Of a stretch of DNA of 64,000 nt, positions 45,894 to 55,300 are shown in pieces (position 1 is the stretch's first letter; every line of letters begins with the position of its first letter). Made by a program: the position numbers and the translations under genes. This stretch comes from CAZVYN01 sp964631125. GTDB lineage: Bacteria > Eisenbacteria > RBG-16-71-46 > CAIMUX01. The stretch is taken from the NCBI GenBank assembly GCA_964631125.1, contig CAZVYN010000007.1, positions 17,778 through 81,777 of the forward strand. Direction: 5' to 3'. The notes beneath the pieces were generated by a model that did no database searches, was not told the origin of the DNA, and saw only the letters and a program-made list of their open reading frames with translations.

Positions 45894-46891
45894 CAGACCA
45901 TCCGCTTGACCTTGACCTTCTTGCGCTGCTCGGCCAGGAAGGCTTGGAGGTGTTCGTCGGTGCGCTCCTGCCGCAGTTTCTGGAAAAGCGGCTCGGCCAC
46001 CTCTTCGAATTGGAAGGCGCCCGCGGGTTGCCGTTCCTCCAACCGGATCAGGTGATAGCCAAACGCCGAGCGAACCGGCGCGGAGACCTCACCGAGGGCC
46101 AGGGCGAAGGCGGCGTCTTCGAAGGGCGCCACCATCTGGCCGCGCGCGAAGAATCCGAGGTCTCCCCCGTTCGCCGCGCTGCCGTCTTCCGATGCGGCGA
46201 TCGCGAGCGAGACGAAGTCCTCGCCGGCGGCGACCCGTCGTGCGAGCGCATCCATCTTGGCGCGCACCGCGGCGTCCTCCTCGGGCGACGCGCCCTGCGC
46301 AACCCGCAGCAGAATGTGTCGCGCCCGGATGCGACCGGGCCGCACGAACTCGTCGGGATGCGTCTCGAAATGGCGCCGCGCCTGCTCGGGGCTGACCTGC
46401 ACCGTGTCGAGATACGCCTTCTGCACGAACATCCGCACCGCGCGATCGGTGCGGTAGGCCTCGATCATGTCCGCCTCGTTGTACCCCTCCTGAGCGAGCG
46501 TCTGTTCGTAGACCTCCTTGCTCGGGAAGCGCGCGCGAATCTGTTGGATCTGCGCTTCCACCTCCTCCTGCGCCGGCTCCGTCCCCGCTGCCTGCGCCGC
46601 GCGGTAGAGCAAGCGCTGGTCGACGAGGTTGTCCAGCGCCTTGCGCTGCAAGACGCCCTGGGACGCCGTGAGGTCGACGTCGGGGAACCGGCCGCTCTTC
46701 CAGGCGCGCAACACCTGGTCGACTTCCGCCAACGTGATCTCCTTGCCGTCCACCGTCGCGACGACCTTGGTCGGCTCTCCGACGATCGGCTCCTCGGAGT
46801 TCTTCGATCCGCCATTCCCGCCGCAGGCCGCGAGGCCGAGCAGGACGAGGACCGAGACCGAGCGGAGTGCAGTGGGCATTCTGGTGGACAA
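45893..46891 (-). CDS. Periplasmic peptidyl-prolyl isomerase lipoprotein (SurA/PrsA type)
   Basis: 332 residues. A lipobox ('LVLLGLAAC') predicts a lipid-anchored protein. A SurA-N-like helical region ('VDGKEITLAEVDQVLRAW') precedes a parvulin PPIase domain ('RIRARHILLRVAQ', 'LARRVAAGEDFVSLA', 'GGDLGFFARGQMV', 'SAFGYHLIRLEERQPA'). It probably chaperones outer-membrane proteins. The TTG at 46891 is chosen because AGGAG lies eight bases upstream; an ATG at 46879 would shorten it by four residues but has no ribosome-binding site. Confidence 0.9.
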   Translation of the reverse strand: MSTRMPTALRSVSVLVLLGLAACGGNGGSKNSEEPIVGEPTKVVATVDGKEITLAEVDQVLRAWKSGRFPDVDLTASQGVLQRKALDNLVDQRLLYRAAQAAGTEPAQEEVEAQIQQIRARFPSKEVYEQTLAQEGYNEADMIEAYRTDRAVRMFVQKAYLDTVQVSPEQARRHFETHPDEFVRPGRIRARHILLRVAQGASPEEDAAVRAKMDALARRVAAGEDFVSLAIAASEDGSAANGGDLGFFARGQMVAPFEDAAFALALGEVSAPVRSAFGYHLIRLEERQPAGAFQFEEVAEPLFQKLRQERTDEHLQAFLAEQRKKVKVKRMV

Positions 46892-46973
46892 GCGAGTGTC
46901 TCCTGAGGTTCGAGAGGATGGTCGAGACGGCGACCGAGCGACTCGAATCACGCTCGGGGCCCGGCGAGGCGGC

Positions 46974-47002
46974 AGTATAGGCTCCACCGTCCTTCGGCCC
47001 AA
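46974..47002 (-). promoter_or_regulatory. Candidate promoter for the ppiC-recJ-relA operon
   Basis: Minus strand: TTGGGC (47002-46997), a 17-base spacer and TATACT (46979-46974), about 85 bases upstream of the gene. The -10 is strong (five of six), the -35 weak (three of six). Confidence 0.4.
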
Positions 47003-47036
47003 GACCTCGCACCCCACGGGAGCCAGAGAAAACTCG

Positions 47037-48491
47037 ATGACGAAGCGCAGCTCGATCCGGTCCGCCGAACCAGAAACGATGATCGTGACGATCGAGACGC
47101 TCGCCTTCGGCGGTGAAGGGATCGCCCGCCGCGCGGACACATCCGACACGTCCGACGCCACGGCCGGCGGCGGCAAGGTCTGTTTCGTCCCGGGCGCCCT
47201 GCCGGGAGAGCGCGTCTTGGTGCGGCGCTCGCGGGCGCGAGCACGATACGACCGCATGGAGTTGCTGGAGGTGCTCGAGCCCTCACCCCACCGACGCGCG
47301 CCCTTGTGCCCCCACACCGACGTCTGCGGCGGATGCAGTCTGCAGACCCTCGAATACGGAGAGCAGTTGGCCGCCAAGGCCACCCAGGTGCGCGACCTCT
47401 TGGGTCGCATCGCGGGCCTGACCGTCCCGGAATCCGCCGCGCCGCTCGCCTCTCCCCGGGTCGTACACTATCGGAACAAGATGGAGTTCACCTTCTCCCC
47501 GCGCGCGTGGCATGTGGCCGGCCCCCCCCTCGAGCCCGCGCCGGGACCGGCGCTCGGGCTCCATGTCCCGGGACGTTTCGACGCCGTCTTCGATCTCGAG
47601 GCCTGTGTCCTCGCGTCGGAATCCGCGGTCGCGGCCTGCCTGGAGACACAGAACTTCGCCCGCGAACTCGGACTCGAGGCGTATCGCAGCCGCGAAGATA
47701 CGGGGTTGCTGCGGCACCTGATCCTGCGCGAAGGCGCCAACACCGGTGAGGTCCTCGTCGCCCTCGTCGTCCGGGAGGACGACGAACGTCTGACCGCGCT
47801 CGGCCCTCGCCTCGCCGCTCGCATCGACGGTCTGGTCGGGCTGGTCTCGATCGTCAACGATCGCAAGGCCACCGTGGCGCGCGGAGAGCGCGAACGGCTC
47901 CTCTGGGGACGCAACTACTTCACCGAACGGTTGGGATCGCTGGAGTTTCGACTCCACGCCCAATCCTTCTTCCAGACCAACACGCTCGGCGCGGAAGAAC
48001 TGGTCTCGGTCCTGGAGAAACTGTTGGCCGGACGTCGCGGCGGCCGGCTCCTCGACCTCTACTGCGGCGCAGGCGCCCTGGGGCTCCTGCTGGCCGGGCA
48101 GTTCGACGAAGTGATCGGCGTCGAGCAGATCGAGAGCGCGGTCCAGGACGCCGAGTCCAACGCGGCCCGCAACGGGATCACGCATGCGAGATTCCTGCGC
48201 GCCGATGTCGAGACCTGGCTGCAAGGCGAAGAGGCCGCGGCGCTGCTCCCGTGCGGCGTCATCGTCGACCCGCCGAGGGCGGGGCTGCATCCGAAGGCGC
48301 TCCAGGCGCTGCGCCGGTTCCGACCGCCCTGGATCGCCTATGTCTCCTGCAATCCTTCGACGCTCGCGCGCGACGCCGCCGGCCTGGCCGAGGAGGGCTA
48401 CGTGGCCGAACGACTGCAGATCATCGACCTCTTCCCGCACACCGCCCATGTCGAGTCCGTGCTGCTCTTCTCGCGCGGCTCGACCGGCTGA
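47037..48491 (+). CDS. rlmD: 23S rRNA (uracil-C5)-methyltransferase, RlmD/RumA type
   Basis: 484 residues. A TRAM-like N-terminal domain ('TIETLAFGGEGIARRAD'), an iron-sulfur cluster motif 'CPHTDVCGGC', SAM-binding 'LLDLYCGAGALGLLL' and catalytic-Cys 'AYVSCNPSTLARD' identify it. It methylates a uridine in 23S rRNA (or, for some relatives, tRNA). An unusual Asp-Thr-Ser stretch ('DTSDTSDATAGGG') lies in the TRAM domain. Confidence 0.92.
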   Translation: MTKRSSIRSAEPETMIVTIETLAFGGEGIARRADTSDTSDATAGGGKVCFVPGALPGERVLVRRSRARARYDRMELLEVLEPSPHRRAPLCPHTDVCGGCSLQTLEYGEQLAAKATQVRDLLGRIAGLTVPESAAPLASPRVVHYRNKMEFTFSPRAWHVAGPPLEPAPGPALGLHVPGRFDAVFDLEACVLASESAVAACLETQNFARELGLEAYRSREDTGLLRHLILREGANTGEVLVALVVREDDERLTALGPRLAARIDGLVGLVSIVNDRKATVARGERERLLWGRNYFTERLGSLEFRLHAQSFFQTNTLGAEELVSVLEKLLAGRRGGRLLDLYCGAGALGLLLAGQFDEVIGVEQIESAVQDAESNAARNGITHARFLRADVETWLQGEEAAALLPCGVIVDPPRAGLHPKALQALRRFRPPWIAYVSCNPSTLARDAAGLAEEGYVAERLQIIDLFPHTAHVESVLLFSRGSTG

Positions 48492-48547
48492 GACGCGCGA
48501 GACCGGATCGGAGCACTCATGTCGCGATCGACAAGGGCCGTTCGATC

Positions 48548-51517
48548 TCAGCGCAGCACGAGCAGCTTGCGCGTCACTTCCGTGTCCCCGGCGGCCACGC
48601 GGTAGTAGTAGACGCCGGACCCAACCGGACGACCGCCTTCGTCGCGTCCATCCCAACTCGCCCGATGCTCGCCCGCGGGGAGCGTGCGATCGAGGAGCGA
48701 GCGGACCGAGCGGCCTGCCGCGTCGAAGACGTCGATACGCGCCCGGCTGCCCTGCGGCAATGCGAACGTGATCTCGGTCGAGACTCGCAGCGGGTTCGGG
48801 CGGTTCTGAGCCACTGAGAACTTGGCGGGAGCGCCGATGCCGTCTTCGACATCGGTGGTCGCGCACTCGGTGACCCGGACGAGGATGTCGTCGATGGCGC
48901 CTTCACAGACCGAGCTGTTGAAGTCGGCGATCTGGAACCGCACCTGCATCTGGCCCGTGAACGCGATCTCGTCGTCGGAGATGAGCGCCTGGTAGTTGGC
49001 CCAGACGTTCTTGTCATCGTCGAAGATCTTCACCAGGTCGACCCAATTCGCCCCCCCGTCGTTGGAGATCGAACAACGCAGCGTGTCGTCGATCCCGCCG
49101 ACGTTGGCGAAGAAGGCCCAGAAGTCGACACGAGCGGCCCCGCTCGACGCGGTCCAGTCCATCACGGGCGACAAGATCGTCGTCGCGCCGTTGTCGACGT
49201 CGCCGTTGGGCCAGAATCCGCCGGTCCCGTCGGTGACGAAGCAGAGCGCGCTCGGGTTCGTCGTGTGGTCGTCCTCGGGCTGGATCACCTGCTCGGTGGT
49301 GGCGTTGATCTTGCCGACGGGATCGACCCGCTGCCAGACACCGGCGGTCGCAGCGTCGCCCGGGGCGCCGACCGTCCACCCGGATGCGACCTCGAACGCG
49401 TCTTGCAAGGCGATGGTCGACGGTCCCGTCATGAACTCGTGCACGAACTTGATCGGCGCCTGCCCGGGCTCCGTTCCCACCACCCCGGTCGTCGTCTCGG
49501 CCGTCAGGTAGTAGCTCACGAGCGATCCGCACTCCTGCGCCGGGATCGCGCCGCTGTACTCGTTCGGATTTCCGGTCGCGGTCAGCACCGCCTCGGTGAA
49601 GGTCTCGCCTCCGTCCACGCTCCAGTGGATCCGGGCGGAGGTCGGATCGACCGCGCCTGCGTTCACGGCGGTGATCAACGTCGTGACCACGTACGGCAGC
49701 GCGACGCTCGACTGATCGGCGAGCTCCGTGTGGGTGAACTCGATGTACTTGGTGATCGCCGGACAGGGCAGATTGTGCGCCTCGAAGGCCGCGCACAGGT
49801 CGAACCAGTTCGGCGTCCCGTCGCCCAGATCCGCGTTGTCGTCGTCGTTCATGAGGAGACGCGTGAGAAAGTTGGGGTGCGAGTACTGCTTGTTCTTCAC
49901 CGTCGCGCGGAAGAGCTGGTCATGCCTGACCACGCCGCTCCCGCTGCCCAGCGTATTGACGAGATTGACGCGGCTCTTCCACATGGCGCCCATGAGCGGT
50001 TCGCCCAGGCAGTGCACGCTCGTGCCGCACTCCGCGGCGGGGTACTGGCGCGTGTTCGTCCCGGTGCGGATGAAACCGTTGCCGTTGTTGAAGCCGGGGC
50101 CGACGATCGGATCGTCCGCGATGGTCATGGCGCAGACGTCGCTGAACGCCTCGTTCATGCCCGAGCTGCTCGGCGGAGCTCCGGGCGAGTAGGTGAACTG
50201 GGTGACGCCGTGGTGGAACTCATGCGAGATCACGCTCGCGATCTGTCCGGTGTTCGAGCAACCGCCCCCTTCCTTGTAGAAGTTGATGCTCGATCCGTTC
50301 CAGAAGGCGTTGCAGGTTCCCGCGGTGCTGTTCACGTTGGCGGACATCACGTAGTCCGCGCCGGTGAAGCCCGGATCGAGACTCTTGACCCAGTCGTGCG
50401 CGACGTTGTGATGGTAGTAGGTGCTCCGCTCCGCCGGATGCGAGTTGGCGTCGGTCCAGGCGATGTCCAGCGGGACTCCGGGCGTTCCCGGGGCCGAGAA
50501 GGTCGCGCCCGGGCCGTCCTGGTTGGCCGTGTCGGACCAACGTCCGCGCAGCTCCGAGGTGACCTGATAGTTCTGATTCAGCGGCACCGAGAGGTTCACG
50601 AAACCGTTCACGTCGGTGAAGAAATCGGTGCTGTTGGCGCGAACCCGCTCGTGCGGGCTGAGCACCTCGACGTAGGGATCCTGCGCCCGCGACATCTGCA
50701 CATCCGCGGTGGCGGTGACCGGAATGTCGAAGTGAGCCACCATGTTCTCGCGCGACAGGATCGTCCCGTCGATCGCATCGACGTAGCTCCACCAGGCGCC
50801 CAGCGGAGATTCCGTCCGGCTCTTCACCTCGTAAGCCAAGAAGCTCTCCACCACACCCTGGTCGATCAACGGCCGCACCACGAGGCGCGCGGGACCTTCG
50901 TGGAAGTCGCTGCGGTCGTCGAAGGGGATTCCCACCATCGCGGCCGCCTGCGCCGCCGCGGGCGACAAGATCGCGGTGGTCGGGACATTCACATCCGGAT
51001 AGAACTCCGAGCCGAGGAGGACGATCTTGCCGCCGGCCAGGTAGACCTCGACGCGGCCGCCGATCACTTCGAGCCCTTCGTAGTACTGCTGCAAGATGAC
51101 CTGCCGACGATCCCCGTCGACCAGCACCTCGGCGACCCGGAGCCGAGACGGATCGCAAGCCAGGAGCCGTGCATTCTCGCGGACGAACGCCAGCGCCGCG
51201 TCGCCCACCTCGGCGTCCGAGGCGCCAAGAGAGACCAGGGAGATGCCGGGGCCCACGAGGGCGGACGGTGTCCGGAGGTCGGGCCGGTAGGAAGCGACGA
51301 ACCACCGAGCTCCCTCACCGGACTGGAAACTCTCCAGCTCTGGAAGCAGCGCGCGGGCCTCGGCGGCCGACGGCTGGATCTGGATCGGCATCGACATCGC
51401 GGCCGGGAGTGGGATGTCGTACGACTCCAGCTCAGGAACCGACTGGATCGCCGAACCGGAGCACGGTAATCCGAGCCCGATGAACAGCCCCAGACCCAAC
51501 TTCCAGGCAAACTTCAT
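48548..51517 (-). CDS. Secreted zinc metalloprotease (fungalysin/thermolysin-like) with FlgD-like C-terminal domain
   Basis: 989 residues. Signal peptide 1-23, an FTP-like propeptide (about 60-170), then a catalytic domain with 'HEFHH' at 432-436 and the third zinc ligand Glu456 in 'NEAFSD', the fungalysin (M36)/M4 layout. 'YYHHNVAHDWV' and 'CNAFWNGSSINFYKEGGGC' precede it. Beta-sandwich regions (about 600-890) follow, and the C-terminus repeats the FlgD-like module ('RPNPLRVSTEITF', 'RIDVFDAAGRSVRSL', 'WDGRDEGGRPVGSGVYYYR'). A paralogue with the same core lies at 59477. Convergent with rlmD, no clear terminator in the 56-bp gap. Confidence 0.87.
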   Translation of the reverse strand: MKFAWKLGLGLFIGLGLPCSGSAIQSVPELESYDIPLPAAMSMPIQIQPSAAEARALLPELESFQSGEGARWFVASYRPDLRTPSALVGPGISLVSLGASDAEVGDAALAFVRENARLLACDPSRLRVAEVLVDGDRRQVILQQYYEGLEVIGGRVEVYLAGGKIVLLGSEFYPDVNVPTTAILSPAAAQAAAMVGIPFDDRSDFHEGPARLVVRPLIDQGVVESFLAYEVKSRTESPLGAWWSYVDAIDGTILSRENMVAHFDIPVTATADVQMSRAQDPYVEVLSPHERVRANSTDFFTDVNGFVNLSVPLNQNYQVTSELRGRWSDTANQDGPGATFSAPGTPGVPLDIAWTDANSHPAERSTYYHHNVAHDWVKSLDPGFTGADYVMSANVNSTAGTCNAFWNGSSINFYKEGGGCSNTGQIASVISHEFHHGVTQFTYSPGAPPSSSGMNEAFSDVCAMTIADDPIVGPGFNNGNGFIRTGTNTRQYPAAECGTSVHCLGEPLMGAMWKSRVNLVNTLGSGSGVVRHDQLFRATVKNKQYSHPNFLTRLLMNDDDNADLGDGTPNWFDLCAAFEAHNLPCPAITKYIEFTHTELADQSSVALPYVVTTLITAVNAGAVDPTSARIHWSVDGGETFTEAVLTATGNPNEYSGAIPAQECGSLVSYYLTAETTTGVVGTEPGQAPIKFVHEFMTGPSTIALQDAFEVASGWTVGAPGDAATAGVWQRVDPVGKINATTEQVIQPEDDHTTNPSALCFVTDGTGGFWPNGDVDNGATTILSPVMDWTASSGAARVDFWAFFANVGGIDDTLRCSISNDGGANWVDLVKIFDDDKNVWANYQALISDDEIAFTGQMQVRFQIADFNSSVCEGAIDDILVRVTECATTDVEDGIGAPAKFSVAQNRPNPLRVSTEITFALPQGSRARIDVFDAAGRSVRSLLDRTLPAGEHRASWDGRDEGGRPVGSGVYYYRVAAGDTEVTRKLLVLR

Positions 51518-51594
51518 GATGAGATCCTCGCTGGCGGACGGTTTCTCCGATTCTGGCGGGCCGTGCGCCCTCCGGAAGGTCGGATGTGGCGCAA

Positions 51595-51624
51595 AGAATA
51601 CGTGGATATCGGAATCGGGGTCAA
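51595..51624 (-). promoter_or_regulatory. Candidate promoter for the secreted metalloprotease
   Basis: Minus strand: TTGACC (51624-51619), an 18-base spacer, TATTCT (51600-51595), 78 bases upstream of the start at 51517. Back-to-back with the metF-fusion promoter in the same 244-bp divergent gap. Confidence 0.45.
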
Positions 51625-51673
51625 TGAACCGAACTTCGCAGAACTCTGCCGGAGAGGCGATTGGGCACGTTCC

Positions 51674-51702
51674 TTGACGCTCTTCGGGCCCCTCCCTAGC
51701 AT
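51674..51702 (+). promoter_or_regulatory. Promoter for the homocysteine methyltransferase-MetF fusion
   Basis: TTGACG (51674-51679), 17-base spacer, TAGCAT (51697-51702), 60 bases before the GTG at 51762. One of the best matches to the TTGACR-N17/18-TAGnnT form. No SAM or B12 riboswitch could be recognised between it and the start. Confidence 0.55.
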
Positions 51703-51761
51703 CGGCCCGACCCTAGCTCCGTCCACCAGGCCCGAACCCTCCGGAAGGACCGTTCCCTACC

Positions 51762-53654
51762 GTGTCCCACCCTCTCCTCGAACGGCTCGCGGACTCGGTC
51801 GTACTGTGTGACGGCGCGATGGGAACGATGCTCTACGCGCGGGGCGTCTACATCAATCGTTGCTTCGACGAGCTCAACCTCAGCTCCCGTTCGATGGTGG
51901 AGGAGATCCACCGGGCCTACCTCGCGGCGGGCGCGGAGATCATCGAGACGAACACGTTCGGCGCCAACCGGCTGAAACTGCGCGCCCATGGACTGGAGCA
52001 CCGGGTCGCCGACATCAACCGCGCGGGAGTCGAAGCGGCGCGACACGCGTTGACCGAAACCCGGCGCGAGGGATGGGTCGCCGGCGCGATCGGGCCGCTC
52101 GGAAATCCGCGTCAGACCCTGGAGCGACTCGACCCCACCACGATCCGAGAGGTGTACCGCGAGCAGATGTCCGCGCTGCTCGACGCCGGGGTCGATCTGC
52201 TCATCCTGGAGACGATCAGTCGGCGGGATGAGATGGAGGCCGCGATCCGCGTCGCTCGCGGGCTCACGGACCTCCCGATCGTCGCGCAGATGACGTTCAC
52301 CGAGGACAGTCTCACCGTGAACGGGGACCAACCGGGGGACCTCGCTCTGTGGATGCGGTCGCTCGGAGCGGACGTCGTCGGCTGCAACTGCTCGGTCGGC
52401 CCCAAGCCGATGCTGGAGTGCCTGGAGCAGATGGCGGCGCGCGGGGACATGCTGCTCGCGGCTCAACCGAACGCCGGCGCCCCGCAGTATGTGGAGGGAC
52501 GTTTCCTCTACGTTTCGAGCCCGGAGTACTTGGCGACGTACGCGCGACGGTTCATTCGCGGGGCCGGCGTCCGACTGGTGGGCGGCTGCTGCGGAACGAC
52601 GCCCGATCACATCCGCGCCATGCGCGCCGCGATCCGGGCCTTGCAGCCGACCCGAACGCAGGTCTCCGTCCAACCGAACGCGAGTTCGCCGCCGGCGGCG
52701 GCGGTCGAACCGATCCCGTTGGCGCAACGCAGTCGCTTCGCCGCGCGGCTCGCCGCGGGACAGTTCGTCACGAGCGTCGAAGTCTCTCCGCCGAAGGGAA
52801 CCGACTACTCCCGCATCCTCGCCGCCGCGAGAAAGCTCCACCTGGCGGGCGTCGACGCGATCAACATCCCTGACGGACCGCGGGCGAGCGCGCGGATGAG
52901 CCCGCAGGCGTTGGGGCTGATCGTGCAGCGAGAAGTGGGGATCGAGGTGTTGCTCCACTACTGCTGTCGCGACCGCAATCTGCTCGGCATGCAGTCGGAT
53001 CTGCTCGGCGCCTATGCCCTCGGCTTGCGCAATCTCATCATCATCACCGGCGACCCGCCCAAACTCGGCGACTACCCCGACGCGACGGCCGTTTTCGATG
53101 TCGACTCGATCGGGCTCACTCGCATCGTGCAGCGACTCAACCACGGGCAGGATCTGGCGACGAATCCGCTCGGTCCGCCGACCTCGTTCCATATCGGAGT
53201 CGGGGCCAACCCGGCTGCGCTCGATCCCGAGGAGGAGCTTCGCCGGTTCCGCGAGAAGGTCGAAGCGGGCGCGGAATATGTGCTGACCCAGCCGGTCTTC
53301 GATCCGGAGCGTCTCGAAGATTTCTTGGAGCGCACCGCGGATCTCGAGATCCCGATCGTCGTCGGGATCCTCCCTCTGACCAGTCATCGCAACGCCGAGT
53401 TCTATCACAACGAAGTCCCGGGCATGAGCATCCCCGAGTCGGTGCGAGAGCGGCTGCGCGCAGCCGGCGATCACGAAGAGTCTCGGGCCATCGGACTGGC
53501 CATCGCGCGTGAGTCGCTGGAGCGCGCGCGTCTCTCGCCCAGGATTCGAGGGGCCTACGTCATGCCGCCGTTCGGTCGGGTCGATCTCGCGCTCGATGTC
53601 CTGTCCGATGTCCTCGCTCCGCCGCCGCGCAACCAGGCGCGATTCGATCAGTAG
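51762..53654 (+). CDS. Fusion of homocysteine S-methyltransferase and methylenetetrahydrofolate reductase
   Basis: 630 residues, the arrangement seen in Bacillus YitJ. Residues 1-300 are the Pfam S-methyltransferase (MetH-N/BHMT) domain: 'LCDGAMGTMLYARG' and the zinc-ligand Cys in 'VVGCNCSVGP' and 'LVGGCCGTTPDHIRAM'. Residues 325-620 are MetF: 'TSVEVSPPKGTDYSRI', 'LLHYCCRDRNLLGMQSDLLGAYALGLRNLIIITGDPP'-type sequence, then 'YVLTQPVFDPERLEDFL' and 'PIVVGILPLTSHRNAEF'. The folate- and cobalamin-binding parts of MetH are missing, so remethylation may need another protein. GGAAGGA precedes the GTG start by 11 bases. Confidence 0.93.
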   Translation: MSHPLLERLADSVVLCDGAMGTMLYARGVYINRCFDELNLSSRSMVEEIHRAYLAAGAEIIETNTFGANRLKLRAHGLEHRVADINRAGVEAARHALTETRREGWVAGAIGPLGNPRQTLERLDPTTIREVYREQMSALLDAGVDLLILETISRRDEMEAAIRVARGLTDLPIVAQMTFTEDSLTVNGDQPGDLALWMRSLGADVVGCNCSVGPKPMLECLEQMAARGDMLLAAQPNAGAPQYVEGRFLYVSSPEYLATYARRFIRGAGVRLVGGCCGTTPDHIRAMRAAIRALQPTRTQVSVQPNASSPPAAAVEPIPLAQRSRFAARLAAGQFVTSVEVSPPKGTDYSRILAAARKLHLAGVDAINIPDGPRASARMSPQALGLIVQREVGIEVLLHYCCRDRNLLGMQSDLLGAYALGLRNLIIITGDPPKLGDYPDATAVFDVDSIGLTRIVQRLNHGQDLATNPLGPPTSFHIGVGANPAALDPEEELRRFREKVEAGAEYVLTQPVFDPERLEDFLERTADLEIPIVVGILPLTSHRNAEFYHNEVPGMSIPESVRERLRAAGDHEESRAIGLAIARESLERARLSPRIRGAYVMPPFGRVDLALDVLSDVLAPPPRNQARFDQ

Positions 53655-54634
53655 TCTCGCGCGAGGGAGTCCGTTTCGGCGCGCTCCATCCAGATGAAGT
53701 CCAACATCGAACGAGCCTCCACCAGATTGGCGGAGTCCGACCCGGCGTCGAGGAAGCGGAGCATCACTTCTTCGGCGTCGTACGATCGCTCGTGGTCGAG
53801 GAACAGCCAACTCAGTTCGAAGTAGGTCGGCTCGTACGAAGGCCGCAGTCGGAGCACCCGCTGGAAGTGATCGACCGCGTCCGGCCAGCGCTCGCCCCCC
53901 GAGAGCAACAGGGCCAGGTTGTAGTGCGCTTCGGGATTGTCCGGCGTTCGCTCCAACGCGGCCCGATAGGCGGATTCCGCCCGCGCGCGGCGCCCGGATC
54001 GATGCGCGCTCAACCCGAGCTGGAAGTGGTCCTCGCCCGCCGCGTCCGGTCGCGCGCTGATTCGGTCCCAGAACTCGAAGGCCAGATCGGGGCGTCCACG
54101 CTCCTTCCACTGCTGCGCCGCCTCGCGCAGGAACTGGAGCGAGTCGGGTCGCGCCTCCAGGGCGCGCAATTCCATCAAGAGCGCTTCCCACGGGCGATCG
54201 TCCTGCCGCAGGAGAAGCGACAGATCGTGCAGCGCCTCGGCCGGCGGATCGGCCCGGCGAGCCAGCATCTCCAGCGCGCGCGTCGCTCGCAGCGGGAGGT
54301 TCGATGCGAGCAGCACACGCGCGTGGAGGTACGCCGCGCGGATCGAATCGGCGCCGGGGGGCGCCGTGCGCAAGCCATGCTCGAGATGAAAGCGCGCCGC
54401 CGGTAGATTGCTGTTCCGCCAGGCGGCTTCCCCGAGCAGCAAGTGCGGAGCGAACGCGCTCGGATTCCGGATCAGCGCAACGCGCGCGTCTTCCAGGCGC
54501 AACAACTCCGCGTCGACCTCAGCGGCGCGAGCCATGGGGAGAGACAGCGCGAGGATCATGAAGCCCGAGAAGAACACCGCTGCGTTCGACCGAGGGCCAG
54601 GGCGAGCGTCGAGACGATCCGACCGGTGAGACAT
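53648..54634 (-). CDS. Exported TPR-repeat protein
   Basis: 328 residues from the ATG at 54634; the open frame extends 23 codons upstream without homology. A hydrophobic signal segment near 20-40 ('FFSGFMILALSLPMARA') suggests export. TPR repeats dominate, e.g. 'HFQLGLSAHRSGRRARAESAYRAALERTP' in two pieces and 'AHYNLALLLSGGERWPDAVDHF'. No catalytic motif. It ends head-to-head with the metF fusion, overlapping its last codons by seven bases. It probably scaffolds protein complexes; the partner is unknown. Confidence 0.75.
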   Translation of the reverse strand: MSHRSDRLDARPGPRSNAAVFFSGFMILALSLPMARAAEVDAELLRLEDARVALIRNPSAFAPHLLLGEAAWRNSNLPAARFHLEHGLRTAPPGADSIRAAYLHARVLLASNLPLRATRALEMLARRADPPAEALHDLSLLLRQDDRPWEALLMELRALEARPDSLQFLREAAQQWKERGRPDLAFEFWDRISARPDAAGEDHFQLGLSAHRSGRRARAESAYRAALERTPDNPEAHYNLALLLSGGERWPDAVDHFQRVLRLRPSYEPTYFELSWLFLDHERSYDAEEVMLRFLDAGSDSANLVEARSMLDFIWMERAETDSLARDY

Positions 54635-54690
54635 CGGCCTCAGACTAACAGCCCGCTCGGCCCCCGCCCACCGGCCCGGCGCCGGTCGAA

Positions 54691-54719
54691 TTGACACTCC
54701 CATGAAGGCTCGCCATCAT
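54691..54719 (+). promoter_or_regulatory. Candidate promoter that would give a leaderless TPR mRNA
   Basis: TTGACA (54691-54696), 17-base spacer, CATCAT (54714-54719). Transcription starting about seven bases further would begin at or next to the ATG at 54726, making the message leaderless and excluding the ATG at 54702. Confidence 0.4.
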
Positions 54720-55223
54720 CCCGCGATGCACGAAGCCGATCCGAAGCTCTCGCCCCGACGTCAGGCGCGCCAACTGTTCCGTGAGGCGTATCGCGCGCAG
54801 ATGAGCGGCGACCTCGCGGACGCCCTGAGGCTCTACCAAGCCTCTATCGACGTCTGCCCTACCGCCGAGGCGTACACCTTTCTCGGCTGGACTCACTCGT
54901 TCCGTCACGACTACGTCGAGGCGCTGCGCTGCTGCCACGTCGCCATCGAGGTCGACCCGACCTTCGGAAACCCCTACAACGACATCGGCGCCTATCTGAT
55001 CGAACTCGGGGCGTGGGACGAAGCGGAGCCCTGGCTGCGCGCCGCGACGCGCGCCCCGCGGTACAGCTCGTATCACTTCCCCCTCTACAACCTCGGTCGC
55101 CTCTACGAGCGACGCTTCGACTTCGCCCTGGCCGAGCGTCACTACGCCCTCGCGCTCCGGGTCTCGCCCAAGTACGGCTTGGCGCGGCGGGCCGTCCAAC
55201 GGCTCCGCGCCCGGGCGAACTGA
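54702..55223 (+). CDS. Small TPR-repeat protein
   Basis: 173 residues from the ATG at 54702, or 165 from the ATG at 54726. Four TPR-like units, e.g. 'AYTFLGWTHSFRHDYVEALRCC', 'PYNDIGAYLIELGAWDEAEPWL' and 'PLYNLGRLYERRFDFALAERHY'. No signal peptide, so probably cytoplasmic. Neither start has a ribosome-binding site, and a promoter-like element overlaps the first codons, favouring the shorter, leaderless form. Divergent from the exported TPR protein, perhaps functionally related. Confidence 0.75.
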   Translation: MKARHHPAMHEADPKLSPRRQARQLFREAYRAQMSGDLADALRLYQASIDVCPTAEAYTFLGWTHSFRHDYVEALRCCHVAIEVDPTFGNPYNDIGAYLIELGAWDEAEPWLRAATRAPRYSSYHFPLYNLGRLYERRFDFALAERHYALALRVSPKYGLARRAVQRLRARAN

Positions 55224-55300
55224 CCCACCCAACGCCCCCAGAACCGTCGACACCGCCCAAGTCGGCTGGTCCTCCGTCCGGCGCCGTCCGGTCATCCGGG

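Noticed and set aside
51518..51761. SAM or cobalamin riboswitch upstream of the metF fusion
   Set aside because: The leader after the candidate promoter is only about 50 bases and shows none of the conserved helices or boxes.
51696..54191. Long minus-strand reading frame of about 830 codons
   Set aside because: It is antisense to the clear homocysteine methyltransferase-MetF fusion and an artefact of GC-rich codon use; the encoded sequence is low-complexity Arg/Asp/Gly.
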